From positions 124,001 through 188,000 of the forward strand of contig CAWFVJ010000019.1 of the NCBI GenBank assembly GCA_963819175.1: 64,000 nt of DNA. Direction: 5' to 3'. Below, one piece after another: positions 36,545 through 45,973 of the stretch (position 1 is its first letter; every line of letters begins with the position of its first letter). This stretch comes from CAWBRT01 sp963819175 (GTDB taxonomy: Bacteria; Acidobacteriota; Terriglobia; Terriglobales; Acidobacteriaceae). A program made the position numbers and the translations under genes. A model generated the notes under the pieces. That model ran no database searches, was not told the origin of the DNA, and saw only the letters and a list, made by a program, of their open reading frames with translations.

Positions 36545-37308
36545 TGAATGGACACAGCGAAGAACAGACGAAGACTCTGAATCTGATCGTCTGGAGGCAG
36601 GCGGGACCGGACAAACCTGGCCGCTTCGAAACCTATATCGCTAAAAACATAACCGACCACCATTCTTTCCTTGAGATGCTCGACGTGGTAAACGAGGAAC
36701 TGATAAAGGAAGGCAAGGAGCCTATCGTCTTCGACCATGATTGCCGGGAAGGAATCTGCGGGGTCTGTTCGCAGGTCATCAACGGCGTCCCCCACGGCGG
36801 GCGCGAACGGACCACTGTCTGCCAGCTCCACATGCGGCTGTTCAAGGACGGCGACACGATCTACATCGAGCCGTGGCGCGCCAGAGCGTTCCCTATCATT
36901 AAAGACCTGATGGTGGACCGCGGCGCACTCGACAGGATCATCCAAGCCGGCGGTTACACTTCCGTACATACAGGCGGGACCCCCGACGGCAACGCGATCC
37001 CCATCCCCAGGCCTGACGCCGAATACGCAATGGATGCGGCCGAATGCATCGGATGCGGGGCGTGCGTGGCGGCCTGCCCGAACGGCTCGGCAATGCTGTT
37101 CCTGGGGGCCAAAGTCTCCCAGTTAGCGGCTCTGCCGCAGGGGCAGGTCGAGGCGGCCGAACGGGTCGCCAACATGCTCAAGGAGATGGCAGACTGCGGC
37201 TTCGGAAACTGCTCCAACCACTACGAGTGCCAGGCAGCGTGCCCCAAGGGGATCAGTGTAAAGTTCATCGCCCGTCTTAACAGGGAGTACCTGAAGTCCC
37301 TATTTTGA
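36544..37308 (+). CDS. sdhB: Succinate dehydrogenase/fumarate reductase iron-sulfur subunit
   Basis: 254-residue electron-transfer subunit. The [2Fe-2S] ligands lie in DCREGICGVCSQVIN with a later Cys in TTVCQLH. The [4Fe-4S]/[3Fe-4S] ligands lie in CIGCGACVAACPNGS near residue 167 and CSNHYECQAACPKGI near 222. It is translationally coupled to sdhA (TAATG) and completes sdhCAB. There is no sdhD, as expected for the B-type complex. Confidence 0.95.
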
Positions 37309-37604
37309 AGGATAGGTAGCATAAACTGTCGGCCGGTTATCAATTCTCTGACGGGATGACACCTCGGAGGGTAGTTGTTCAGCAGCCTGCTAAACCGTGT
37401 CGAGAGCGCCGACACCGACAAATTCCATCTGCCGTCTACGCGGGGGCTCAGGCTTTAACCATAGTCGGCCTGAAATATATAACCTAAGAGCTATAAACTG
37501 TTCTGATTCGGGAGAAATTCAGGCCAAAATTTGCGCTTCCGGGTTACACTTCGAATTGAGCTTTCATCCAAAGATGTGGAAAACGCTGTATTAGGATACC
37601 GTCC

Positions 37605-38321
37605 TTGCGCTTATCGTCTCGATTCTTTTGCCGTTTTTTGATGTTTTTTTTGTGCGTCGTGGCTTCCACGAATCTCTTTGCCCTTCACAGCACCACTCAG
37701 GCGAAGCGGCACAAGGCAACTCGGCGCCACGTGCGTCGTGTCTACTGGAACCCAGTGCTCAAGGGCTCGCACGAGTCTATGATTCGGCAAAACGAGGTCA
37801 TTGACGAGCTTCAACTGCCGCGCATTGCCAATGAAGAGGAGCTGCTGAGCCTGGAAGTCCGTGAGGAGTTGGTTCCAGTCAGTGATTCCCCCGCGCTGCG
37901 CGTCTCGCCGCGGCTGGATGTTACTCGCCGCTACTGCCGAAGATGGACGCGGCAGTTCGTCGAAGACATATCCGAAGCGTATTACCACCAATTCAACAAG
38001 CCGCTCTGGGTTACTTCGCTGGTTCGCACGGTTGAGCAACAGCATCGACTGCGGCGGCACAACAGTAACGCGGCACCCGCCGAGGGCGATATCACCTCTT
38101 CTCATCTGGCTGGAATCGCGGTTGATTTCGGCAAGTCGCCGATGTTGCCTCGCGAACGGCGCTGGTTCGACCAGTACGTCTTGGAGTTGCAGCAGCAAGG
38201 ATTAGTGGAGGCAGCGGAGGAGCGGCGGCAAGCTTGCTACCACATCATGGTTTCCGACAAGTACGAGGAGTGGGCTGCCAGTCGTAAGCTAGCGTCTGCA
38301 TCGGCGCAAGGAACCCAATGA
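37605..38321 (+). CDS. DUF5715 family protein, M15-like peptidase fold, exported
   Basis: 238-residue protein with a TTG start and an N-terminal signal sequence (hydrophobic FLMFFLCVVAST). The C-terminal half resembles VanY/M15 Zn-peptidases: TSLVRTVEQQHRL near residue 143, SSHLAGIAVDFGK near 165 with the His and Asp metal ligands, and CYHIMVSDKYEEW near 208 with the last His. It may act on peptidoglycan in the periplasm. A terminator-like hairpin follows 20 bases downstream. Confidence 0.82.
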   Translation: MRLSSRFFCRFLMFFLCVVASTNLFALHSTTQAKRHKATRRHVRRVYWNPVLKGSHESMIRQNEVIDELQLPRIANEEELLSLEVREELVPVSDSPALRVSPRLDVTRRYCRRWTRQFVEDISEAYYHQFNKPLWVTSLVRTVEQQHRLRRHNSNAAPAEGDITSSHLAGIAVDFGKSPMLPRERRWFDQYVLELQQQGLVEAAEERRQACYHIMVSDKYEEWAASRKLASASAQGTQ

Positions 38322-38341
38322 GCGCATAATTTTCCCGATCA

Positions 38342-38372
38342 GGCGATGCGTCACGCATCGCCTTTGTCTTTT
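38342..38372 (+). terminator. Rho-independent terminator after the DUF5715 gene
   Basis: GGCGATGCG, loop TCA, CGCATCGCC gives a perfect 9-bp stem (38342-38362), followed by TTTGTCTTTT. It lies 20 bases past the stop codon. Confidence 0.85.
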
Positions 38373-39132
38373 GGAGCGCTTCCCGAGATGCTGTATCCGG
38401 AAATCAACGTCATTTCGAGCGAGCGCCGTGTTTTGGCGCGAGTCGAGAAATCTTGAGGTTTGCCGAAAACACAAGATCCCTCCACTCCGCGCTTGAATAG
38501 CTTGTTGCTTATCGAGTGCAATCGGGTACGCAGCTTGGCTGCTCCGGCCTGCGGGCGCTAGGCGCTCCGGTCGGGATGACGCCTTTCGGGAACACCGGAT
38601 ATAGCAACTGAGGAACCGCTATGGCCCCTCGGGGCATAATCCATGCCACCCGATCCCGGCCCGGAATTATACTGACTGACTCGGCTGACACTCACACAGG
38701 TCCACAGTCATGTTCTTGAAAACAATATAAATATATGAAAATAAAGAATTAAATACAGAATGTATTAAAGGTAAGATCGCGGCAGAGAATGTGCTAATTG
38801 CGGCATACATTCACGTAAACTTTCACACAATCAAGTTCGGCAGGCGGTGCGAGGTTCACTTGCGGCCTCGACCTCCGCGCAGTTCAAGTCCGCGCAGCCT
38901 CTCCAAGCCTTCCAAATCAACTGGCCAGCGCCGCGCGACTTTTGTCACCTACGCGGGCTGTCGCGGCGACTACGCCTTCTATCATCTCTTAAACCGCACC
39001 GTGGTTTTTTGACCTTCCCCGTTGGCTTTGCTTGCGGTTTTTCTTCCACTAGTCGCCAAAAGTACCAAGTAGTAATCACAAACATCATTTCTAGCGGCTT
39101 TTACGCTCGTTTTTGCGGCCATGCATCACACA

Positions 39133-39208
39133 TTATCAACAGGCAATAATTTATTTTCGCTAGCGCGTCAGCCATTTGCGAGTAACCACGAAAGTTATGC
39201 ACAGGCAA
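39133..39208 (+). repeat. Two direct repeats resembling DnaA boxes
   Basis: TTATCAACAGGCAA (39133-39146) and TTATGCACAGGCAA (39195-39208) share 12 of 14 bases. The second contains a consensus DnaA box (TTATGCACA). They lie about 40-110 bases from the excisionase-like gene and could be binding sites of that protein or of DnaA. Confidence 0.45.
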
Positions 39209-39246
39209 AACCGTCGTTCAATTTTGCGAGCAGCACACGGCCCGCC

Positions 39247-39468
39247 TTAGCGATTCGTCATGCGAGAAATCACCCGATTAAACACACTTCGAGGAATGCG
39301 AAACTGCCGATAGCGGCGCTGCCCACGCTTGGTTTCCGGGTTGCCTATGACAATGACATCGCGTTCATCTGCAAATATTTTGGTCGCCACATGGCGATCA
39401 ACGCGCAGCATTTTGGCGATTTCAGGGACAGTTAGTACCTTGTCTGTTTCGAGTGGTATTGGTGACAC
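39247..39468 (-). CDS. Excisionase-like helix-turn-helix protein
   Basis: 73-residue protein with an excisionase/MerR-type winged helix: LTVPEIAKMLRVDRHVATKIF forms the HTH, followed by RYRQFRIPRSVFNRVI, the typical wing and end. GTG start with GGGAG upstream. It is downstream of a tyrosine recombinase on the same strand, as expected of a recombination directionality factor or regulator, though it may be a plain transcription factor. Confidence 0.75.
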   Translation of the reverse strand: MSPIPLETDKVLTVPEIAKMLRVDRHVATKIFADERDVIVIGNPETKRGQRRYRQFRIPRSVFNRVISRMTNR

Positions 39469-39672
39469 AGGAATGGCTCCCTACAGTGTGTAAAGTGGAA
39501 GCCCTATCAGTCAATGACTAGAGGAGGGGTGTTATTCCAACGTCGCTTCCTGTTGGCTTGGTGTCGTTTAGCGGGATACCAAGCCCGACGCTGGCTTTCA
39601 ATCCGTACTTAGACGGTGATAACAGAATAGCAGGAATTGCTGAGACTGTCAAGCTGCACTAGTCCATTTCCT

Positions 39673-40884
39673 TTATCGTAGCGCTGCGATCATGCGTTCA
39701 GTCAACCGCTCCTGCCGCCCCGTAATCCAGTTAGAATAATGAGTCGCTACCATCTGCAGGGAATCCCCGATGAGTGCGGCGATATCCTCCGTCGGCATTC
39801 CTTTATTAAGACACCAGAACACGAACGTATGTCGTAAACAATGACTACTAAAATGAAATGGCTGCCCGGTTTCGTCTTTTATGTCAGCAACGCGCCCTAG
39901 CTTTGACATTAAATTGACCCAGCGCTTGATCATGTTATCAAGTTTGCTTTCGCCGCTCGGCACATCGTCAACGAATAGCCAACGCCCATCAGGATTTGCT
40001 CCTGCAAAAATCTCGTTTACAATCTCGTCACGTACGGTGCAATAAACCGGGTGGCCGGTTTTGGCGCGATGGAGAAAAAGGTTCGTGAATCCGTTTCCTT
40101 GTTTCTGAAAGCGTGCTCGTTCGATTGTCACAGCGTCACGGATCGCTAGCCCCGTCCATCTCTGGAGCAGGACAATTGATCGTAGCTTGCGACGCTGAAT
40201 ATCGGTTGTCTTGTCGTTGACGTTTGAGACTGCGGCCAGCAGGATTGCAAGCTGTGCGTCTGTCAACGCTTTCGGCTCCTGCACATCGCTCTTCTTGATC
40301 AGAATACTTTGGGCACGAGCCGGATTGCGTTCCAGCCACGCCATCTCGACACAAAATTGAAAGAAACTGATGAGGTCGAATACCTTCTTCGACTTCGTAT
40401 TCTGGGCATCCTGTAATGTGTTCCGCCACGCGAGTACGTGCTCAGTGCGGATGTCGGAAAGCATGACGAGGCCGCGTGCTAATGCAAACTTGAAAAACTC
40501 GCGCAGCTCGAATTGCAGCCTGCGAACGTGCTTTCCAGTCAGGTTATTCTGCAGCTTGCTTTGCAGGAAATCAGTGGCGGCGTCTTCCAGCAGCTTGCCT
40601 GTTGGTTTATCCGGGCGTGGCGTACCATTCGCAGCAGCCGTAAAGCCCTCCTGCAGCTCTCTGGCTTTGGTTTCCGCAACCGCACCATCACAAGTATCGG
40701 CCGTCTGCCGGTGCAGCTTGCCGTCCCGATACCAGACGAGCATCTTTGGGCAGTCGCAGCCGATGCGGGTATCCTGTCCCAACCATTTGCAACCTTTTTC
40801 TTTGATCTTGCCGTCCTTGCCTTTCTTGTCGAGGCGATGGCGGGAGTACACTGTCACTGTAGGAATGAGCCGTGCCTTTTTCAT
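39673..40884 (-). CDS. Tyrosine-type recombinase/integrase
   Basis: 403-residue integrase. Residues 1-95 include a Cys-containing N-terminal part (GCKWLGQDTRIGCDCPK) that may bind zinc. A core-binding SAM-like domain lies at about 100-190, and the catalytic domain follows: Arg in RWTGLAIRD near 242, HCLRHTF with His and Arg near 350, and the nucleophile Tyr in THYSNW near 386. AGGAG precedes the ATG. It is less GC-rich than neighbouring genes. No tRNA or att site is recognised, so the element limits are unknown. Confidence 0.9.
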   Translation of the reverse strand: MKKARLIPTVTVYSRHRLDKKGKDGKIKEKGCKWLGQDTRIGCDCPKMLVWYRDGKLHRQTADTCDGAVAETKARELQEGFTAAANGTPRPDKPTGKLLEDAATDFLQSKLQNNLTGKHVRRLQFELREFFKFALARGLVMLSDIRTEHVLAWRNTLQDAQNTKSKKVFDLISFFQFCVEMAWLERNPARAQSILIKKSDVQEPKALTDAQLAILLAAVSNVNDKTTDIQRRKLRSIVLLQRWTGLAIRDAVTIERARFQKQGNGFTNLFLHRAKTGHPVYCTVRDEIVNEIFAGANPDGRWLFVDDVPSGESKLDNMIKRWVNLMSKLGRVADIKDETGQPFHFSSHCLRHTFVFWCLNKGMPTEDIAALIGDSLQMVATHYSNWITGRQERLTERMIAALR

Positions 40885-41060
40885 TTCGTGCGCTCCTGTG
40901 AATGTGTGAAAAGTTTCAATTTAACTTTCGCAAAAGATTCACAGTGAAATGATATCGCGGCCATAAGTTGCTTGTAAATATATATTTACGAAGATACAGT
41001 AAAGTCACTGACTAACGCGGCGCCAACAGACTTGCCGGTGGCGCGACCAAGGAGACACTA

Positions 41061-41642
41061 ATGCGGAAGACGCTGTTCGTGGCCGTTCTGTTGTGCTTTG
41101 CCCTTTCCTGCTTCGCCCAGAACAAGGGCAAGCAACCGCAGGCGATCATTGAAACCAGCATGGGCACCATCCATTGCACGCTGTTCCCCGACAAGGCTCC
41201 GAAGAGCGTTGCGAATTTTATTGGACTCGCTGACGGGACGAAGGACTGGACGGACCCCACGACACATCAGAAGAAACATGGGGTGCCGTTGTACGATGGC
41301 ACGATCTTCCATCGTGTGATTCCCGGCTTCATGATTCAAGGCGGCGACCCTGCGGGAACCGGCACCGGAGATCCCGGTTACGGCTTCGGCCTGGAAGTCA
41401 CGCCTGATCTGAAGTTTGATCGACCGGGGCGGCTGGCTTATGCGCGCACTTCGGATCCCAATACAAATGGATCGCAATTTTTCATCACTGCGGACGTAGC
41501 TGCTTCTCTGGACGGGCAATACACCATTTTCGGCCAGTGCGGAGATCTCAACGTCGTCGAAAAGATTATCAATGGTGCACGTGACCGCAATGATCGCCCG
41601 TACGACCCGGCCCGGATCATTCACATTAAGATCGTCAAATGA
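41061..41642 (+). CDS. Exported cyclophilin-type peptidyl-prolyl isomerase
   Basis: 193-residue protein with a clear signal peptide (MRKTLFVAVLLCFALSCFA) and a cyclophilin domain. The domain has IFHRVIPGFMIQGGD near residue 84 (catalytic Arg in FHRVI), NTNGSQFFIT near 132 and YTIFGQC near 152. AGGAG precedes the ATG. It assists folding of exported proteins in the periplasm. A second cyclophilin without signal follows, so the pair serves two compartments. Confidence 0.93.
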   Translation: MRKTLFVAVLLCFALSCFAQNKGKQPQAIIETSMGTIHCTLFPDKAPKSVANFIGLADGTKDWTDPTTHQKKHGVPLYDGTIFHRVIPGFMIQGGDPAGTGTGDPGYGFGLEVTPDLKFDRPGRLAYARTSDPNTNGSQFFITADVAASLDGQYTIFGQCGDLNVVEKIINGARDRNDRPYDPARIIHIKIVK

Positions 41643-41829
41643 GCTAAGTTTGAATCGAAAAGGGTTCGCGGTGTAGATCGCGGCGCAGCAGCACTCGCTC
41701 CGGCCAGACCAGCTCAAATGGATCTGACTGCATCGGTCGAAAGTTGATAGGCTTATTAACGGCGCTTCCGGCGCCCACTCTGCCCACGGATTGCAGACAC
41801 TGCGATCTCAGGCACATGGAGCTTCAAGA

Positions 41830-42357
41830 ATGGCACGAGAAAAGGGAGTATATGCCACGCTGAAAACCAGCGAGGGCACGGTTGTTTGCCGCTTATTCGA
41901 AAGCGATGCGCCAAAGACGGTCGCCAATTTCATCGAGTTGGCCGAAGGCAGGCGCGAGTGGACTCACCCTGCAACCAAGAAGAAGACGAGCGAGAGGCTC
42001 TACGACGGCACCATCTTTCATCGCGTCATTCCGAACTTCATGATCCAGGCTGGCGATCCCACGGGGACCGGCTACGGCGGCCCGGGGTACAAGTTTGAGG
42101 ATGAAACCAAGGGCTCGCCTCACAAGTTCGATAAGCCGGGAAAACTGGCGATGGCAAATTCCGGCCCGAATACGAACGGTTCGCAATGGTTCATCACGGT
42201 CGCGGCGACTCCGTGGCTCAACGGCAACCACACCATCTTTGGAGAAGTGGTGGAAGGTCAGGAGATTGCCGACAAGATCGCCAATGTGGCGCGGGGGCCG
42301 CAAGACAAACCTAGAAAAGAAATTGTGCTGGAACTAGTGACAATCGAGCGCGTCTGA
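41830..42357 (+). CDS. Cytoplasmic cyclophilin-type peptidyl-prolyl isomerase
   Basis: 175-residue cyclophilin lacking a signal peptide. IFHRVIPNFMIQAGDP, NTNGSQWFITV and HTIFGEVVEG are the family core motifs; the substrate-pocket Trp occurs in GSQWFI and in ATPWLNG. ATG at 41830 with GGAG 8 bases before is preferred over a TTG at 41791. It is probably a tandem duplicate of the preceding gene. Confidence 0.93.
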   Translation: MAREKGVYATLKTSEGTVVCRLFESDAPKTVANFIELAEGRREWTHPATKKKTSERLYDGTIFHRVIPNFMIQAGDPTGTGYGGPGYKFEDETKGSPHKFDKPGKLAMANSGPNTNGSQWFITVAATPWLNGNHTIFGEVVEGQEIADKIANVARGPQDKPRKEIVLELVTIERV

Positions 42358-42440
42358 GGAGGTCCCCGGCACGCGCCACCGAGGCCATTAGCTGAGGCCG
42401 TGGAGTCCTCAGGGGCAGCGCGCGTCGGGGTCAACTGTTC

Positions 42441-43028
42441 ATGTGGTTTGCAGCCCTAGTACTGACAGCGTCGCTCCCCTGGCCGATGGACGAGAGCGGC
42501 ACCAAGATGCTGGCGATGCTGGCGGCGGTGATCTCACTGTTCATGGTGGGCCGTTGGATTTCAGCGCGCTCAGAAAGTAGCGCGCATGATACCACCCTGA
42601 TCCAGGACGAGACCCCGTCGGCACGCCCGACTATTCTTCACGACGATGGCACCCCGGACCCGAATGCTCCCATTCACCCGGAGATGGACTTTGGCCCGGT
42701 GGTCTTGAGAAAGCTGTACTTCAATGGTTTCGACGCGGCCAGCGGTCCGGCCGATCCCCTGAGTTTTGCCGATGACGTCACGCTGGAGGTCTACTTTAAA
42801 CAAACCGGCGCCCTGTATGAGAACACATACACGGTGGCGACTCCCGCCGGCCTCACCCAACTGCTGCGCGACAAAGAGTGGGACATCCTGTACAGTCCAG
42901 AAATATTTATCGTGAACCGATATGATCTGAAGATGATTCGCGAGACGATCCTGGAACGTATGATGGATGACTCTGAGCTGCGACACGCGCCCGCGGCAAA
43001 TAGCGATGTTGAGCGGTTTATGGGGTGA
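42441..43028 (+). CDS. Membrane-anchored hypothetical protein
   Basis: 195-residue protein with two hydrophobic helices near the N-terminus (residues about 2-14 and 23-40), a proline/acid-rich linker, and a soluble C-terminal domain with segments LRKLYFNGFDAASGPADPLS and YTVATPAGLTQLLRDKEWDI. I do not recognise a family. The composition fits the host and the frame is intact, so it is probably a real gene. Confidence 0.7.
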   Translation: MWFAALVLTASLPWPMDESGTKMLAMLAAVISLFMVGRWISARSESSAHDTTLIQDETPSARPTILHDDGTPDPNAPIHPEMDFGPVVLRKLYFNGFDAASGPADPLSFADDVTLEVYFKQTGALYENTYTVATPAGLTQLLRDKEWDILYSPEIFIVNRYDLKMIRETILERMMDDSELRHAPAANSDVERFMG

Positions 43029-43047
43029 GTCGACAGCGGCCACAACG

Positions 43048-43092
43048 AAACTACCCCAGGTTAGCCAACGACGGGCAAACCTGGGGCACCTG
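43048..43092 (-). repeat. Hairpin repeat, reverse orientation
   Basis: AACTACCCCAGGTT..AACCTGGGGCACC, the reverse complement of the common GGTGCCCCAGGTT..AACCTGGGGTAGTT unit, between two convergent genes. It could double as a bidirectional terminator. Confidence 0.85.
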
Positions 43093-43125
43093 GTGTATTA
43101 CCGGCATGGTCGTAATGAGAGAGAA

Positions 43126-44052
43126 TCAGCCTCCGATGACGGCCACCAGTTCCTTAACGGCGGCGGCGCTCTTTTTCAGCCCCGCGCTTTCCTCATCGGT
43201 TAGTTTGATTTCGATTACCTGCTCGACGCCGTTGGCTCCCAGCTTTGCCGGAACGCCGACGCACAGACCAGTGATGCCATACTCGCCTTCCAGATAAACG
43301 GCGCAAGGCATTATCTTCCTCTTGTCCTTGAGGATGGCCTCGCACATCGCCAGCACAGCGCGTCCCGGAGCATAGAAGGCGCTGCCGGTCTTGAGGTACT
43401 TGACGATCTCGGCGCCGCCATCGCGGGTGCGTTGGACAATCTGCGCCAGTTTTGTCTTCTCGATCAGCTCGGTGACCGGGATGCCTGCGACCGTCGAGTA
43501 CCGGGTAAGCGGAACCATGGTGTCGCCGTGGCCGCCAAGCACGAAGGCAGTTACGTTCTCGACGCTGACATTGAGTTCCTGCGCGATGAATGTGCAGAAT
43601 CGCGCGCTGTCGAGCACGCCGGCCATGCCGATGACACGGTTGCGCGAGAAGCCGCTGAGCTTATAGGCAGCCTGCGCCATGGCATCCAGCGGGTTGGAAA
43701 CTACGATGAGAATCGAATTGGGTGAGTACTTGACGACGTTGCCGACCACATCCTGCATGATCTTGTAATTGGTGTTCAGCAGGTCGTCGCGGCTCATCCC
43801 CGGTTTGCGCGGGATACCGGCGGTAATGACGACGATATCGGAGTTCGCTGTATCCGCGTAGTTGTTGGTGCCTACAATGAAGGAGTCGCTTCCTTCGACG
43901 GGCATCGCCTCGAGCAGGTCCAGACCCTTGCCCTGCGGGACACCTTCCACGACATCGATTAAGACCACATCGGCCAGCTCTGCAGCTGCGATCCAATGAG
44001 CAGAAGTGGCCCCCACGTTGCCAGCGCCTACAATAGTCACTTTCTTGCGCAT
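43126..44052 (-). CDS. mdh: Malate dehydrogenase (LDH-like type)
   Basis: Oxidises malate to oxaloacetate with NAD in the TCA cycle. 308 residues from an ATG at 44052 with AAAGGAAG upstream; upstream in-frame codons lie in repeat sequence. It shows the Rossmann GAGNVGA near residue 8, the Arg-bearing substrate loop GIPRKPGMSRDDLL near 80 (Arg at the malate-specific position), and the catalytic His in LGGHGDTMVPL near 173. It is followed on the map by icd on the same strand. Confidence 0.95.
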   Translation of the reverse strand: MRKKVTIVGAGNVGATSAHWIAAAELADVVLIDVVEGVPQGKGLDLLEAMPVEGSDSFIVGTNNYADTANSDIVVITAGIPRKPGMSRDDLLNTNYKIMQDVVGNVVKYSPNSILIVVSNPLDAMAQAAYKLSGFSRNRVIGMAGVLDSARFCTFIAQELNVSVENVTAFVLGGHGDTMVPLTRYSTVAGIPVTELIEKTKLAQIVQRTRDGGAEIVKYLKTGSAFYAPGRAVLAMCEAILKDKRKIMPCAVYLEGEYGITGLCVGVPAKLGANGVEQVIEIKLTDEESAGLKKSAAAVKELVAVIGG

Positions 44053-44157
44053 GCGGCTTCCTTTCCACTTTCGCCCTGAGGCGAGATTTGAAGCATCGAC
44101 AGGTTGAAAATCAAAGGTTGACGGGACGCTAGTGCGCCCCAGAGTTCGCGCCACAAT

Positions 44158-44335
44158 TTGAAGTGTCATTCTGAGCGAGCAGCGAGCGCCTGTGGCCGGA
44201 GCAGCCAAGCTGCGTACCCGACGTCGCGTTCGACAAGCAAATAGCTATTCAGGCAAGCGAAGAATCCATGTATTTGTTCCATAATGCACAGATCCTTCGC
44301 TTCGCTCGGGATGACATCCTGAAACCCAGGCAGCG
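44158..44335. repeat. Inverted REP-like repeats between icd and mdh
   Basis: A 298-base gap with TGTCATTCTGAGCGAGC at the left and CCTTCGCTTCGCTCGGGATGA at the right forming a long inverted pair. Between them (44194-44253) is a segment homologous, in inverse orientation, to 38492-38555. No gene is seen. Confidence 0.75.
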
Positions 44336-44350
44336 AACTTACAGGACGCT

Positions 44351-45781
44351 CTACCTGCTTGCCGACGAGGCACGAGCCTTCATGTTTTCGATGATGCAGG
44401 TCGCAAACTCGCTGGTCTTCAGCTTAATTGCGCCTTCCATCAAGCGCGCGAAGTCATAGGTGACCTTCTTTTGCTGGATGGTGCGCTCCATGCTTTCCTC
44501 GATGATCCGGGCAGCTTCACTCCAGCCCATGTGATCGAGCATCATGACGCCGGAGAGAATCACGGAGCCCGGGTTGATGACGTCTTTGTCTGCGTACTTC
44601 GGAGCGGTGCCGTGCGTCGCTTCAAAGATGGCGTATTCGTCGCTGATGTTGGCTCCCGGAGCGATGCCGAGTCCACCAACCTGGGCGGCGCAAGCGTCGG
44701 AAATGTAGTCGCCGTTCAGGTTCGGACAGGCGAGCACGGAGTATTCGTCGGCGCGAGTGACCACTTGCTGGAAGATCGAGTCGGCGATGCGATCATTGAT
44801 GAGAATCTTCGACTTCCAGGCTCCCTTGCCGTGTGTAGCATAGATCGCGTCCAGCACTCCCTTGACTTCGGCGTAGAGGGCGCGCCGGAAGTCCTCGGAG
44901 GCGAATTCAAGACCGGGTTCGACCATTGCCGCATTCTGCTCGACGCTGAGCGAGGGGTTCTTGTCTTTGTTGTCCAGAATCCAGCTCTCGCGTTCGGTGA
45001 CGGTCTGGGCACGAAACTCCTGCGTGGCCAGCTCGTAGCCCCACTCGCGGAAAGCGCCCTCGGTGTACTTCTGGATGTTGCCCTTGTGCACCAGGGTGAC
45101 GGTCTTAAGCTTCTTGGCGATGGCATATTCGATCGCCTTGCGCACCAGGCGCTTGGTGCCAGTGATCGAGATGGGCTTGATGCCAATGCCGGAGTCTTCA
45201 CGAATATGCTTCTTAGTGCCGGCGAGCATCACCGTGTTCAGGTAGTCGATCAGCTTCTTACATTCCGGAGTGCCCTCTCTCCACTCGATGCCGGCATATA
45301 CGTCTTCCGTGTTCTCGCGGTAGATGACGACATCCATTCGTTCCGGATTCTTTACCGGAGAAGGGATGCCCTTGTAATACTTCACCGGGCGAATGCAGCA
45401 GTAGAGGTCAAGTAACTGGCGCAGAGCGACGTTCAGGGAACGAAAGCCGCCGCCGATCGGGGTAGTCAACGGGCCCTTGATGCCGACGCGCAGGTCGCGG
45501 AAAGCATCGACCGTGTCGTCCGGCAGCCAGGTCTTGAATCTTTCCATGGCTCTTTCGCCGGCGAAAACCTCGTACCAGGCAATTTTGCGTTTGCCGTGGT
45601 AGGCGGCTTCAACAGCAGCGTCAAACACGCGCACGGAAGCCTTCCAGATGTCGCGGCCCGTTCCGTCCCCTTCAATATAGGGAATGATGGGTCGGTCGGG
45701 AATCACGAGCTTGCCATTGCGATAAGTAATCGGTTCACCCGTCGACGGTAAATTGAAACCGTTATACGACGATTTGGACAT
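44351..45781 (-). CDS. icd: NADP-dependent isocitrate dehydrogenase
   Basis: Converts isocitrate to 2-oxoglutarate and CO2. 476 residues, a little longer than the 416-residue E. coli enzyme. The substrate motif GGGFRSLNVALRQ near residue 110 contains the Ser that is phosphorylated in E. coli; YRENTEDVYAGIEW near 152, SKILINDRIADS near 322 with the metal Asp residues, and ATHGTAPKYADKD near 389 are intact. GGAGGGTGG precedes the ATG. It is upstream of mdh, so two TCA genes may be co-transcribed through a repeat. Confidence 0.94.
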   Translation of the reverse strand: MSKSSYNGFNLPSTGEPITYRNGKLVIPDRPIIPYIEGDGTGRDIWKASVRVFDAAVEAAYHGKRKIAWYEVFAGERAMERFKTWLPDDTVDAFRDLRVGIKGPLTTPIGGGFRSLNVALRQLLDLYCCIRPVKYYKGIPSPVKNPERMDVVIYRENTEDVYAGIEWREGTPECKKLIDYLNTVMLAGTKKHIREDSGIGIKPISITGTKRLVRKAIEYAIAKKLKTVTLVHKGNIQKYTEGAFREWGYELATQEFRAQTVTERESWILDNKDKNPSLSVEQNAAMVEPGLEFASEDFRRALYAEVKGVLDAIYATHGKGAWKSKILINDRIADSIFQQVVTRADEYSVLACPNLNGDYISDACAAQVGGLGIAPGANISDEYAIFEATHGTAPKYADKDVINPGSVILSGVMMLDHMGWSEAARIIEESMERTIQQKKVTYDFARLMEGAIKLKTSEFATCIIENMKARASSASR

Positions 45782-45973
45782 TTGCCACCCTCCAAAAATA
45801 ACGTAAACAGCCTGAGTTAATGAGTTATACGGAAATCGGCCGAATCGCTGTCGTCACCCAGGACAGCGAACGCATGCCGCAGTTTCAAGTCAAAGTGCCG
45901 AAGCGTGTACGTAGTTGACGAGAAGACCCCGTTGCGATCCAGATAATGAAACTTTATCACCTGAGCGCGCAAC

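Larger units (their letters stand above)
38322..39246. other. 925-base gene-free stretch, AT-rich in its centre
   Basis: After the terminator the stretch holds a GCGCTT..repeat block (38390-38580), including a 64-base unit (38492-38555) that recurs inverted near 44194-44253. From about 38710 the sequence becomes strongly AT-rich (AATATAAATATATGAAAATAAAG), then changes to a mixed segment ending near an excisionase-like gene. Short open frames here show no protein-like pattern. It is probably the flank or regulatory part of the recombinase-bearing element. Confidence 0.6.

Noticed and set aside
39133..39208. Chromosomal replication origin
   Set aside because: Only one consensus DnaA box and one relative are seen, with no dnaA, dnaN or gidA nearby. 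Better explained as part of the recombinase element.
44471..45415. 314-codon plus-strand open frame opposite icd
   Set aside because: Shadow of the isocitrate dehydrogenase gene; composition (Val/Asp/Gly-rich) is a by-product of the sense codons.
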